Below are positions 1-7,302 of a stretch of 40,652 nt of DNA, one piece after another. The stretch lies in NCBI GenBank assembly GCA_042095055.1, contig JBELBZ010000022.1:1-40652 (forward strand), in the 5' to 3' direction. The notes under the pieces were generated by a model that searched no databases, was not told the origin of the DNA, and saw only the letters and a list, made by a program, of their open reading frames with translations. The DNA is from UBA8752 sp042095055 (lineage in GTDB: Bacteria > Bacteroidota > Bacteroidia > Flavobacteriales_D > Sanyastnellaceae). Position numbers and translations under genes: made by a program. Every line of letters starts with the position of its first letter. The first letter of the stretch is position 1.

Positions 1-688
1 TGCGGGCCTGCTTCTGGTAGTCGGCGCCCATGTCGCGGACTTTGTCGGGGTGGAACTTGACGGCCATGCGGCGGAAGGCCTTTTTGACCTCGCTGTCGGT
101 GGCCGTTTCTGGGATCTCGAGGACGGCGTAGTGGGAGGCGACGTCGGTGTAGTAGCTGGCCTCGATGCTCTTGACGTCTTTGGCGCTGATGCCGAGCCAG
201 CCAGCGATTTGGCGGATGACCTCGACCTCGCGGGGGTCCACATCGCCGTCGGCCTGGGCGATGCCGTACATGTACTGCAGCAGGAGCAAGCGCTTGCTGT
301 GCTCCATCATCCCTTGGATTTGTCGGCAGACGGCACGGGCGTCCACGTCTTGCTTTAAGACCTCGCGGAGGGTGAGGATGTAGCGCTCGGCTTGGGCGTC
401 GCCGAAGTTGCTCACGAAGAACCGCTTCACATAGTCCAGCTCGGACTTCAGGATGCGCTCGTCGGCCTTCATCACCGCCGCGCTGAGGACGATCATAGAA
501 GCCGCGAAATCACCTGCGCCGGTTTGCCGACGGCGGGGCCCAGTGGCCTGGCGCGGTTGGCCCTGGCCTTCCATGGACAAGCTGTTGTCGCCCATCATGG
601 AGCCAAAGGCATAACCCATGACCGCGCCGAGGGGCCCGCCCAATGCCCAGCCGAGGGCGCCTCCGATGTACTTCGCGTATTTGCTCAT
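1..688 (-). CDS. DjlA-like membrane co-chaperone (TerB-like region plus J domain), partial at left edge
   Basis: I translated this directly; the frame stays open to base 1, so the C-terminus is missing. About 229 codons are visible from the ATG at 688. Residues 5-33 form a glycine-zipper-like hydrophobic segment (YIGGALGWALGGPLGAVMG), as at the N-terminus of E. coli DjlA. Residues about 57-175 are helical and acidic and resemble TerB/DjlA central domains (KADERILKSELDYVKRFF, QADGDVDPREVEVI). From about residue 185 a J domain begins, with the HPD triad in KFHPDKVRDMG. J domains stimulate Hsp70 ATPase activity, so a membrane-anchored DnaK partner is the expected role. It lies 11 bases downstream of a TPM-domain gene and is probably the last visible gene of the htpG unit. 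The family call is confident; the specific client and the exact orthology to DjlA are not shown by the sequence. Confidence 0.85.
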   Translation of the reverse strand, partial: MSKYAKYIGGALGWALGGPLGAVMGYAFGSMMGDNSLSMEGQGQPRQATGPRRRQTGAGDFAASMIVLSAAVMKADERILKSELDYVKRFFVSNFGDAQAERYILTLREVLKQDVDARAVCRQIQGMMEHSKRLLLLQYMYGIAQADGDVDPREVEVIRQIAGWLGISAKDVKSIEASYYTDVASHYAVLEIPETATDSEVKKAFRRMAVKFHPDKVRDMGADYQKQAR

Positions 689-699
689 GTCTGTTCTCT

Positions 700-1524
700 T
701 TACCAGCTGCCGCCAGCGCCACCGCCGCCAAATCCTCCGCCACCAAACCCGCCGCTGCCTCCGAAGCCTCCGCCTCCGAAGCCGCCTGTGCCACCACGGA
801 AGTGGCGGTAGGAGCCGCTGGAGCTGCGTTGGTTGGCCAGCAAGATGAGGGCGAGCAGGGACCCGAGTCCGTTGTTGCTCCGGGCATAGCGCCGCACCAA
901 GGCCATGACCATGATCAGGGGCAGTCCAAAGATCAAAAAGAGCACCACCAGGATGGCGAGAAGGCCGCCCGTGCCGATCTCTTGGCCTGGCGTATATCCC
1001 TCAAATTCTCCGCTGGCCAGTGGCGCGAGTACGTACACAGCGTTCTGTATGCCCCGCGCGTAGGCGCCGTCGCCCCCCAAGCGGAACTCGGGAACCATCT
1101 CCAAATCGATGATGCGGTTGGCGGTGACATCGGGGATCGCACCCTCGAGGCCATAACCAACAGCGATGAACACCTGTCCTTTGCGTTCCGGCGTCTTGGG
1201 CGACAGGGCCAGCACCACGCCATTGTCGAATTCGGCATCGCCCACGCCCCACTTGCGCCCCACACCGGTGGCAAAGTCAAAAGGGTCTTCGCCACAGAGG
1301 TCGGGGTGGGTCACCACCACGATGCTGTTGGGCGTGGTGTCATTCAGAGCGCGGATGTAGGCGTTGAGCCCGGCTTCATCCTGAGGAGAAATCAGCCCGG
1401 CATAGTCGTACACAAACGTGCCCGGCGTGCCGCTTTCAGGCAGGCAGTCCAGTTCGGCCTGACCAAACAGGCCCATCAGCGCTGCCGCGAGCAAAGCCAC
1501 GAGGAGGGAGGTCCAGCGCTTCAT
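700..1524 (-). CDS. TPM-domain (YgcG-type) exported membrane protein with glycine-rich tail
   Basis: This 274-residue protein has an N-terminal signal/anchor (MKRWTSLLVALLAAALMGLF). A TPM domain covers residues about 35-165: it begins VYDYAGLISPQDEAGLNAYI and contains SIVVVTHPDL and a YGLEGAIPD motif, all typical of this fold. A second membrane segment lies near residues 185-210 (LLAILVVLFLIFGLPLIMVM). The end is a Gly/Phe-rich low-complexity tail (FGGGGFGGSGGFGGGGFGGG) finishing in GGSW. TPM proteins of this layout are commonly found beside LemA; phosphatase activity has been reported for a plant relative but cannot be assumed here. The start codon overlaps the upstream TPM gene's stop as ATGA, which suggests coupled translation. 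The domain identity is clear; the biochemical role is unknown. Confidence 0.88.
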   Translation of the reverse strand: MKRWTSLLVALLAAALMGLFGQAELDCLPESGTPGTFVYDYAGLISPQDEAGLNAYIRALNDTTPNSIVVVTHPDLCGEDPFDFATGVGRKWGVGDAEFDNGVVLALSPKTPERKGQVFIAVGYGLEGAIPDVTANRIIDLEMVPEFRLGGDGAYARGIQNAVYVLAPLASGEFEGYTPGQEIGTGGLLAILVVLFLIFGLPLIMVMALVRRYARSNNGLGSLLALILLANQRSSSGSYRHFRGGTGGFGGGGFGGSGGFGGGGFGGGGAGGSW

Positions 1525-1955
1525 CCGAAACTGATGTCGTCAGAGAGTTCGTTCACGTCGTCTTCAGCCACAGGGAAGTGCGCCGAAAGCTGCTCTCCCG
1601 CCAGGCGGATGCCTGCGGCGAGGCCTGCTCCGGCCTTTCCGTCGGCGAGCCCGGCGATGACGGTGTCCTTGACGCCGTCCCAGAACCCTTCGGGCACGGC
1701 CGCATTGATGCCGCCGTCACCGAGGATGGCGAACTGCCGGTCTGTGGTGGCGAGGTAGAACAGCACCCCGTTGCGGAGTTCCGTCTTGTGCATGCCGAGG
1801 GTGGCAAACACGGCGGCAGCGCGGTCCAGCACATCGGCCTTGCACCGCGATTCCACATGCAAGCGGATTTCTCCGCTGGTTTGCGCTTCGGCGTCGGAGA
1901 TGGCGGCCAAGATGTCGGCCTTGTCCTTCTCGCTCAGAAAGTCACGTGCGGCCAT
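1521..1955 (-). CDS. Soluble TPM-domain protein
   Basis: This 144-residue protein is almost entirely one TPM domain and has no signal peptide. Recognisable parts are the opening FLSEKDKADILAAISDAEAQ, the SGEIRLHVE strand, GVLFYLATTDRQFAILGD and the AGLADGKAGAGLAAGIRLAG helix. It lacks the membrane segments and glycine tail of the downstream TPM protein, so the pair looks like a cytoplasmic and an exported version of the same domain. Its ATG shares one base with the lemA stop (TGATG), and its TGA overlaps the next gene's ATG, so lemA and the two TPM genes form a compact translationally coupled cassette. LemA-TPM-TPM order is common in Bacteroidota. Function is not established. Confidence 0.86.
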   Translation of the reverse strand: MAARDFLSEKDKADILAAISDAEAQTSGEIRLHVESRCKADVLDRAAAVFATLGMHKTELRNGVLFYLATTDRQFAILGDGGINAAVPEGFWDGVKDTVIAGLADGKAGAGLAAGIRLAGEQLSAHFPVAEDDVNELSDDISFG

Positions 1956-2539
1956 CAGGCGCCGAAGTCCACTGCGGGGGCGGCCTCAGATCCTGCCACA
2001 GACTCGAAGTACTCGCGCTGGTCAAACCCAAACATGCTGGCCCAGAAAGCACCGGGGAAGCGGCGCACCGATCCATTGTACCCCTTGACCGCGCCGTTGA
2101 AGTCCTTGCGGGCCACGGTGATGCGGTTCTCGGTGCCTTCGAGCTGCGCTTGGAGGTCAGAGAAGTTCTGGTTGGCCTTGAGCTCCGGGTAGCGCTCGCT
2201 GTACCCCAGCATGCCGTTCATGGCACCTCCGAGCACCATGTTGGACCGCTGGAAATCGGCGATGCTGCCCGTTCCATCGCCCACGGCCTTCATGGCGTTA
2301 AAGGCAGAGGCGCGGGCCTCGGTGACCGCTGTGAGCGTGCTTTTCTCGAAATCGGCGACCCCCTTGACGGTGGCCACGAGGTTCGGGATCAAATCAAAGC
2401 GGCGCTGGTACTGTGTCTCCACATTGGCCCATTGCTCGTCGACGGTTTCTTCCATCGCGACAAAGCCGTTGTAGTTGGACATGGCATTGAAGCCGACCAG
2501 CAGGAACAGGGCCAAAATGGCCCACAGTGCGTATTTCAT
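1955..2539 (-). CDS. lemA: LemA family membrane protein
   Basis: This 194-residue protein has a single N-terminal transmembrane segment (YALWAILALFLLVGFNAM) followed by the conserved LemA start of the helical region (YNGFVAMEETVDEQWANVET, then YQRRFDLIPNLVATVKG). The rest is a long helical bundle with the usual YPELKANQNF motif and the late ARKDFNGAVKGYN stretch. Length and layout are normal for the family, which is anchored in the membrane with an extra-cytoplasmic helical domain and has no settled molecular function. It starts 9 bases after the htpG stop and overlaps the following TPM gene by one base, so co-transcription with htpG is likely. Confidence 0.93.
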   Translation of the reverse strand: MKYALWAILALFLLVGFNAMSNYNGFVAMEETVDEQWANVETQYQRRFDLIPNLVATVKGVADFEKSTLTAVTEARASAFNAMKAVGDGTGSIADFQRSNMVLGGAMNGMLGYSERYPELKANQNFSDLQAQLEGTENRITVARKDFNGAVKGYNGSVRRFPGAFWASMFGFDQREYFESVAGSEAAPAVDFGA

Positions 2540-2548
2540 GGATGCAGT

Positions 2549-4507
2549 TTAGTCGTTCAGGCTGGCATAACCGGACGCAATGAACTGTGTGAGCTCTTCG
2601 CCTTGCAACAATCCTTGCGACAGTCGGGCCAGGGCGATGGCGCGTTCCATCTTGGGCTTGCGGCCTTCGGCGTCGCCTTCGGTCCACGAGGTCACCAGCG
2701 GATGGTTGGCGTTGAAGACCACGTCATAGCTGTCGGGCATGTCGCCAAACATGGCCATTCCGCCTCCGCCTCCGACGCGCTGCTGCTCCTTCATGCGGCG
2801 CATGAATTCGCTTTGCGTGATGGTGATGGGCGGTGCGGTAGGGGACATGGGGGCAAAGGACACCTTGTAGGTCGTCTTGTCCGGTACAATCGTTTCGATC
2901 TCCTCCTTCATGGCCGTTTGCTGCTCCTCATTGAGCACGCTCTCAGGCGCATCGTCTTTGGGGATCAGGCGGTCGACGATGTCGGAGTCCACGCGGCGGA
3001 ACTGCACCTTTGTGTCTCCCGACCCCATCTCGAGCTTTTGCACGAGGTGCGAAGTCAGCGGGCTCTCCAGGTGGAGCACCGCGTATCCGGCATCCTCAGC
3101 TGCGGCCACATAGCTGTGCTGTGCAGCAGGGTTGGGCGTGTAGAGCAGGACCACATTGCCGTCCTTGTCGGTTTGTGTCTCCTTGACGGCTTCCACGAGC
3201 TCCTCCATGGTGCGGTGGTTGCCCGCCGTATCAGCGTAGAGGGCAAACTTGCCGGCGCGCTCAAAGAACTTCTCGTCCATGAGCATGCCGTACTCGGTAA
3301 AGACCTGGATGTCTTGCCACTTGGCGGCAAAGTCCTCGCGGTCGTCCTTGAACATCTTGGCGAGCTTATCGCTCACTTTTTTGCTGATGTGCGACGTGAT
3401 CTTCTTCACGTTGGCGTCCTCCTGCAGGTAGGAGCGGCTCACGTTGAGCGGAATGTCCGGAGAGTCGATCACCCCGTGCAGCAACGTCAGGAAGTCCGGA
3501 ACGATGTTCTCTACGTTGTCGGTGATGAACACCTGGTTGGAGTAGAGGTGGATCTTGTTGCGCTGCAAATCCATCTCCTTCTTGACCTTGGGGAAGTACA
3601 AGATGCCCGTGAGGTTGAAGGGGAAGTCCACGTTGAGGTGGATTTGGAAGAGCGGCTCCTCGAAGTTCATCGGGTAGAGCGTCCGGTAGAAATCCAGGTA
3701 GTCCTTGTCCTCGAGATCGGCGGGTGACTTGAGCCAGATGGCTTCGGTCTCGTTGATCACGCGGGGCACCTCCACCGATACCTTCTTCACGTTGCCTTCT
3801 TCGTCCTTTTCGCCGCTGGGGTCGTCTTCCTGAATGGTAGACGTGCCGCACACGACGGGGACGGGCATGAACTTGCAGTACTTGTCGAGGATGCCGCTGA
3901 TGCGGGCGTCTTCATTGAATTCCTCACCGTCCTCACCGAGGTGGAGTACGATGTCGGTGCCGTGGAGCTGGTCCTCGGCGCGGCCGAGGGCCTTGAAGTC
4001 GTCCTCGCTGATGGCGCCCATCTCAAAGTTGGGGGAACCGTCGCAGGTCCACTTCACGGGCACGGCGTCGGGGCGCTGGCTCCAGGAGTAGATGTCCACG
4101 CGGTCGGCGACCATAAAGGCGCTGTAGAAACCGAGGCCGAAGTGGCCGATGATGGCTTCCTTGGCGTCGGCCTTGTCGGCGTACTTCTCCTGGAACTTCT
4201 CCACGAACTCGGTGGCGCCGGAGAAGGCGATCTGGTTGATGTACTTGTCGACTTCCTCCTCGCTCATGCCGATGCCGGCGTCGCGGATGGTCAGCGTCTT
4301 GGCCTCGCTGTCGAGGATGACGTGCACCTGGGCGCCGTCGGCATTGCCTTCGATTTCACCAACCCGGATGAGGGCCTTGCGCTTTTGTGTAGCGTCCACG
4401 GCGTTGGAGACGAGCTCCCGCAAGAAAATCTCGTGGTCGCTGTAGAGGAACTTCTTGATGATCGGAAAGATGTTTTCCGTCTGTACGTTGATTTGGCCTT
4501 GCTGCAT
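2549..4507 (-). CDS. htpG: Molecular chaperone HtpG (Hsp90)
   Basis: This 652-residue protein is the bacterial Hsp90, an ATP-dependent cytosolic dimeric chaperone. The N-terminal GHKL ATPase domain (residues about 1-215) shows FLRELVSNAVDATQKRK, DAGIGMSEEEVDKYINQIA and GHFGLGFYSAFMVAD. The middle domain (about 235-500) contains LYFPKVKKEMDLQRNKIHLY and NVSRSYLQEDANVKKI. The C-terminal dimerisation domain (about 510-650) has YDVVFNANHPLV. Residues about 205-230 carry an acidic insert (EDDPSGEKDEEGN) between domains, as in other Bacteroidota. The start is the ATG at 4507; upstream is a terminator, leaving about 56 bases for a promoter. It leads the htpG-lemA-TPM-TPM-DjlA-like unit. I see no CIRCE-type inverted repeat in front of it. 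Confidence 0.97.
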   Translation of the reverse strand: MQQGQINVQTENIFPIIKKFLYSDHEIFLRELVSNAVDATQKRKALIRVGEIEGNADGAQVHVILDSEAKTLTIRDAGIGMSEEEVDKYINQIAFSGATEFVEKFQEKYADKADAKEAIIGHFGLGFYSAFMVADRVDIYSWSQRPDAVPVKWTCDGSPNFEMGAISEDDFKALGRAEDQLHGTDIVLHLGEDGEEFNEDARISGILDKYCKFMPVPVVCGTSTIQEDDPSGEKDEEGNVKKVSVEVPRVINETEAIWLKSPADLEDKDYLDFYRTLYPMNFEEPLFQIHLNVDFPFNLTGILYFPKVKKEMDLQRNKIHLYSNQVFITDNVENIVPDFLTLLHGVIDSPDIPLNVSRSYLQEDANVKKITSHISKKVSDKLAKMFKDDREDFAAKWQDIQVFTEYGMLMDEKFFERAGKFALYADTAGNHRTMEELVEAVKETQTDKDGNVVLLYTPNPAAQHSYVAAAEDAGYAVLHLESPLTSHLVQKLEMGSGDTKVQFRRVDSDIVDRLIPKDDAPESVLNEEQQTAMKEEIETIVPDKTTYKVSFAPMSPTAPPITITQSEFMRRMKEQQRVGGGGGMAMFGDMPDSYDVVFNANHPLVTSWTEGDAEGRKPKMERAIALARLSQGLLQGEELTQFIASGYASLND

Positions 4508-4563
4508 GTTGAATCAATGTGTGGACCCGACCCACTTCAAGAAGCGTGCCGCAGCCTTTTGGC

Positions 4564-4600
4564 ACAAAAAAACCGCCGACCTGTCAGCAGGCCGGCGGTT
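4564..4600 (-). terminator. Rho-independent terminator after the T9SS-secreted protein gene
   Basis: Read on the minus strand, bases 4600-4571 form a 13-pair hairpin (AACCGCCGGCCTG with CAGGTCGGCGGTT, one G-U pair) around a 4-base loop, followed at once by a run of T. It lies 21 bases past the stop of the gene ending at 4622 and before htpG, so it should insulate htpG from the long upstream run. Confidence 0.8.
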
Positions 4601-4621
4601 CCAATGTCAGGATGTCAGGAA

Positions 4622-5611
4622 TTACTGTCGGATGACCTTTTCGGTCTGCTCACCCTCGAGGGAGAACAGGTAGGTCCCCGCAGGCAAGTGGGTCATGTCG
4701 ACCCGGGCGCGCTGGGTGTCCATGCCCGTAGCGAGGATGCGGCCGGAGAGGTCCTGCAGCGTCCATGTCCGCGTGCCGTCAAACACCGCCTGCACATAGT
4801 CTTGCGTGGGGTTTGGGCCGAGGGTGAAGCGCGCCTGCTCCACGTCTTCAAGGTTGAGGGTGACGCCCGTCGGCCCGAAACGGTAGACCGTGCCGTCCGT
4901 GGGATAGCTGCTCAAGGCAGGACTGTAATACCAGCTGTAGAACCCGTCGATGTAGTTGAGATCGGGCGCGGCGGGATCTCCGCCCAAGCCATAAATGGAC
5001 GCGTCATACTCTTCTGACAGGATGTCGACCTCGAGCAGCAGGCCCGAGAGCTGAGGCTCAAAGCTGGTGATCTCTGCTGCGATATCGGAGGGGCCATAAT
5101 GGAACTCGATGGCGTTGTCCGCTTCGAAGAGGCGCACCTGAATGTTGACGTAGCTCAAGCTGACACCGGCAGAATCGAAGATTTCTTCATAGATGCCGGC
5201 ATTGGCCCATTCAATGGTAAAAACGCGGTTGCCCGCAGCGCCATCGGTGGCCCAACGGATGATGGACGGATCACCTCCCAAAATGCCGCGATCGGCGAGG
5301 TCGTAGTTCGTGGGCATGACACCATGCAGGTAGATGGGGCCATCAAATGTGGCACCGAGCATCAAAGAGCCCAATCCGATTTGATCGAGTTGATTGACCA
5401 CATAGCCAGAGAAAGAAAAGTCGAAACCGATGTCGGCGGTAAACTCGGGGTCGTCCCAGCCCATCTCATCGTCAAATGCGTCGGCAGGCAAGGCTGTAGC
5501 CTCCTCCAAAGGGGTGTAAGGCTGATCGAGGACGGTCAGGTTGTAGGGGAGTTGCGCCATTGCTGCTGCGGGCAGGAGCAGGGCCAAACAAGAAAGTAAG
5601 GTGCGGTTCAT
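4622..5611 (-). CDS. Secreted protein with type IX secretion C-terminal sorting domain
   Basis: The chosen start is the ATG at 5611, which gives a 329-residue protein with a clean signal peptide (MNRTLLSCLALLLPAAAMAQ). A longer in-frame start at 5680 adds a charged stretch that would bury the signal. The body, residues about 20-245, is beta-rich with many Asp, Gly and aromatic residues and matches no family I can name. The last 75 residues are a T9SS type A sorting domain: FTLGPNPTQDYVQAVFDG, a WTLQDLSGRILATG strand, then HLPAGTYLFSLEGEQTEKVI and a basic end. Such domains direct export across the outer membrane and usually attachment to the cell surface. A strong terminator follows. The upstream lipoprotein gene ends 106 bases before it, and that gap holds no gene. 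Confidence 0.85.
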   Translation of the reverse strand: MNRTLLSCLALLLPAAAMAQLPYNLTVLDQPYTPLEEATALPADAFDDEMGWDDPEFTADIGFDFSFSGYVVNQLDQIGLGSLMLGATFDGPIYLHGVMPTNYDLADRGILGGDPSIIRWATDGAAGNRVFTIEWANAGIYEEIFDSAGVSLSYVNIQVRLFEADNAIEFHYGPSDIAAEITSFEPQLSGLLLEVDILSEEYDASIYGLGGDPAAPDLNYIDGFYSWYYSPALSSYPTDGTVYRFGPTGVTLNLEDVEQARFTLGPNPTQDYVQAVFDGTRTWTLQDLSGRILATGMDTQRARVDMTHLPAGTYLFSLEGEQTEKVIRQ

Positions 5612-5717
5612 GCAGTTTTCGGGTTGATGTGCACGCCAAAGGTGCCCCCATTCAACCCGCCCTCCGCACTGCGGTCCCATGACTTAACATCATGTCCCCC
5701 GTGCATATCTCCAGGCC

Positions 5718-6119
5718 CTATTCGAAGTCTTGGTCTGTCAGGTTGAGCGTGTGGTCGAACTGTATCCAACTGCGGCCCTCGGTAATCTCGCTGGTCCAAT
5801 GCTGGTCTTCTGCGGAGGGGTCAATGGCCCACACCTTCCCTTCGACCTCTATGGTGTCGATCCAGAGGGTGGGGGAGTACAGGCCGAAACATTCGTGGCA
5901 TTTCCCCCGCATGTCATAGGTATACAGGGTGTGCATTTGACCCGGGGGCAGCATCACCGTTGCCGTATCGTACCACGACAAGCTGTCAAACAGCGTCTTG
6001 AGCACGAGGCTGTCTTCCGATCGGTTGTACAAGGTGTGCGTCATCGTGGTACTTCCCTCGCACCCAGCCAGCAAGGCCAGTGGCAGGCACAACAGCAGGC
6101 GGAGGGCGTTAGACAGCAT
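5718..6119 (-). CDS. Small lipoprotein of unknown function, paralogue of its upstream neighbour
   Basis: The start at 6119 gives 133 residues beginning MLSNALRLLLCLPLALLAGC, a signal peptide with a lipobox (LLAGC). A longer frame from 6161 would place charged residues before the signal and overlap the previous stop. The mature part is short and beta-rich, with YNRSEDSLVLKT, a LPPG turn, a CHEC cysteine pair, LWIDTIEV and a FDHTLNLTDQDFE end. These features line up in order with the protein encoded just upstream, so the two arose by tandem duplication. Possible disulphide or metal use of the CxxC pair is inference. I do not recognise a named family. Confidence 0.75.
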   Translation of the reverse strand: MLSNALRLLLCLPLALLAGCEGSTTMTHTLYNRSEDSLVLKTLFDSLSWYDTATVMLPPGQMHTLYTYDMRGKCHECFGLYSPTLWIDTIEVEGKVWAIDPSAEDQHWTSEITEGRSWIQFDHTLNLTDQDFE

Positions 6120-6157
6120 GCCGCAAATTTCGCTCCTTTTGCCCACACCACTGCAGG

Positions 6158-6559
6158 TCATTCGATGTCATGCCCTTCAATCTTGAGGGTGTGGTGGTGC
6201 TGTCGGTATGCATCGCCTTCGTGCATGCGGAAATCCCATGCGCCGTATGGCTGTGAGGGATCTGCCCATTCATGGGAATTCAAAGCCAAGGTGTCCATCC
6301 AGAGCCAGGGCTCCATGAACCGGCTGCAATCGTCACATATCCCAGGTTCGTCCCAACTGCCGAGGCTGGTGTTCCATCCTGGTGGAATGGTGAATTCCCG
6401 CACAGGCATATATGCCATGTGCAGACGGCTGACCTCTACCACAAGCGTGTCATCGGTCCGGTTTTGAATCCACAGTTGAACGGAAGTCTCTTTCTGGCAA
6501 CCGCACAACAGCAGGACCAGGGGCATCAATAAGTATCTCATAGAAAGGCGTCTCTTCAT
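6158..6559 (-). CDS. Small lipoprotein of unknown function (tandem paralogue)
   Basis: This 133-residue protein starts at the ATG at 6559; a strong AAGGAGG ribosome site lies 7 bases in front, which decides against the internal Met at 6541. The signal peptide MKRRLSMRYLLMPLVLLLCGC ends in a lipobox (LLCGC). The mature part has IQNRTDDTLVVEV, a FTIPPGWNTSLG turn, CDDC, PWLWMDTLAL and a HHTLKIEGHDIE end. Each matches the downstream lipoprotein (NRxxDxLV, IPPG/LPPG, GxCxxC, LWxDT, HTLxIxxxDxE). It lies 26 bases after the LOG gene. Location would be the periplasm or the outer-membrane face. Function is unknown. Confidence 0.75.
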   Translation of the reverse strand: MKRRLSMRYLLMPLVLLLCGCQKETSVQLWIQNRTDDTLVVEVSRLHMAYMPVREFTIPPGWNTSLGSWDEPGICDDCSRFMEPWLWMDTLALNSHEWADPSQPYGAWDFRMHEGDAYRQHHHTLKIEGHDIE

Positions 6560-6566
6560 TCAACGC

Positions 6567-6573
6567 CCTCCTT
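6567..6573 (-). promoter_or_regulatory. Strong Shine-Dalgarno site for the lipoprotein starting at 6559
   Basis: On the minus strand the sequence reads AAGGAGG followed by 7 bases and ATG. This is a near-perfect anti-16S match in a window where most genes show weak or no such site. It fixes the start of the lipoprotein gene. Confidence 0.7.
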
Positions 6574-6585
6574 TTCAGGATATTA

Positions 6586-7281
6586 TCAGAAGTTGGGCTT
6601 GAGGACGTAAGTTTTGTAGAAGGTGTCGATGACGGCCACCGCCTCTTCGGGGGTATCGACCAAGTGAATCAAGTCCAGGTCTTTGGCGCTGATGGTGGCA
6701 TTTTGCTCCAGCAGCGTGGCCTTGATCCAATCCATGAGCCCTTCCCAGAACTTCTTGCGCACCAAAACGATGGGGAATCGCTTGGACTTGGCGGTTTGAA
6801 TCAGCGTGATGGCTTCGAAAAGTTCGTCCAGCGTGCCGAATCCACCGGGCAATACGATATAGCCTTGGCTGTACTTCATGAACATCACCTTGCGGACGAA
6901 GAAATAGTCAAATTCGAGGCTGGTATCCGGGCCGATGTAGGGGTTGTGGTGCTGCTCGTGGGGCAACCTCATGTTGAGGCCCACCGATACGCCTCCGGCC
7001 TCGTGCGCGCCTTTGTTTCCGGCCTCCATGATGCCAGGTCCGCCTCCAGTGATGACGCCGTACCCACTCTCAACCAGCTGTCTGCCTACTTCCGTGGCCA
7101 GCTTGTAATCGGGATCATTGACATCCTTACGCGCGGATCCAAAAATGCTGATGCAAGGTCCTACGCGCTGCAGGCCAGCAAAGCCTTCCACGAACTCGGA
7201 CATGATCTTGAAGATGGACCAGCTGTCGTGTGCTTTGATGTCGTTCCAGCTCCTCGGGTCATTGTGTGTTTTTCTAACCAT
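6586..7281 (-). CDS. LOG family protein (TIGR00730-type Rossmann-fold nucleotide hydrolase)
   Basis: This 231-residue protein has the two LOG signatures: GVITGGGPGIMEAGNKGAHE at residues about 75-95 and LPGGFGTLDELFEAITLIQT near 140-160. It begins its fold with CISIFGSARK. Family members cleave the N-glycosidic bond of nucleoside 5'-monophosphates (cytokinin riboside phosphate in the studied cases); in bacteria without cytokinin biology they are usually nucleotide-cleaving housekeeping enzymes. The N-terminal 35 residues (WNDIKAHDSWSIFKIMSEFV) are typical of the longer bacterial subgroup. It starts 21 bases after the uvrA stop and is probably in the same transcript. In front of the ATG, bases 7283-7296 form a small perfect inverted repeat (CCTATC-TT-GATAGG) of unknown meaning. 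Confidence 0.9.
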   Translation of the reverse strand: MVRKTHNDPRSWNDIKAHDSWSIFKIMSEFVEGFAGLQRVGPCISIFGSARKDVNDPDYKLATEVGRQLVESGYGVITGGGPGIMEAGNKGAHEAGGVSVGLNMRLPHEQHHNPYIGPDTSLEFDYFFVRKVMFMKYSQGYIVLPGGFGTLDELFEAITLIQTAKSKRFPIVLVRKKFWEGLMDWIKATLLEQNATISAKDLDLIHLVDTPEEAVAVIDTFYKTYVLKPNF

Positions 7282-7302
7282 GACCTATCAAGATAGGCAA
7301 TA

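Noticed and set aside
1946..3727. A plus-strand open frame of 593 codons opposite lemA and htpG
   Set aside because: It is antisense to well-supported genes, and its composition (His, Val, Leu runs) follows from codon bias on the other strand.
4545..4564. Second small hairpin (GTGCC ... GGCAC) before htpG as a heat-shock operator
   Set aside because: The stem is only five pairs with a ten-base loop and does not resemble a CIRCE element.
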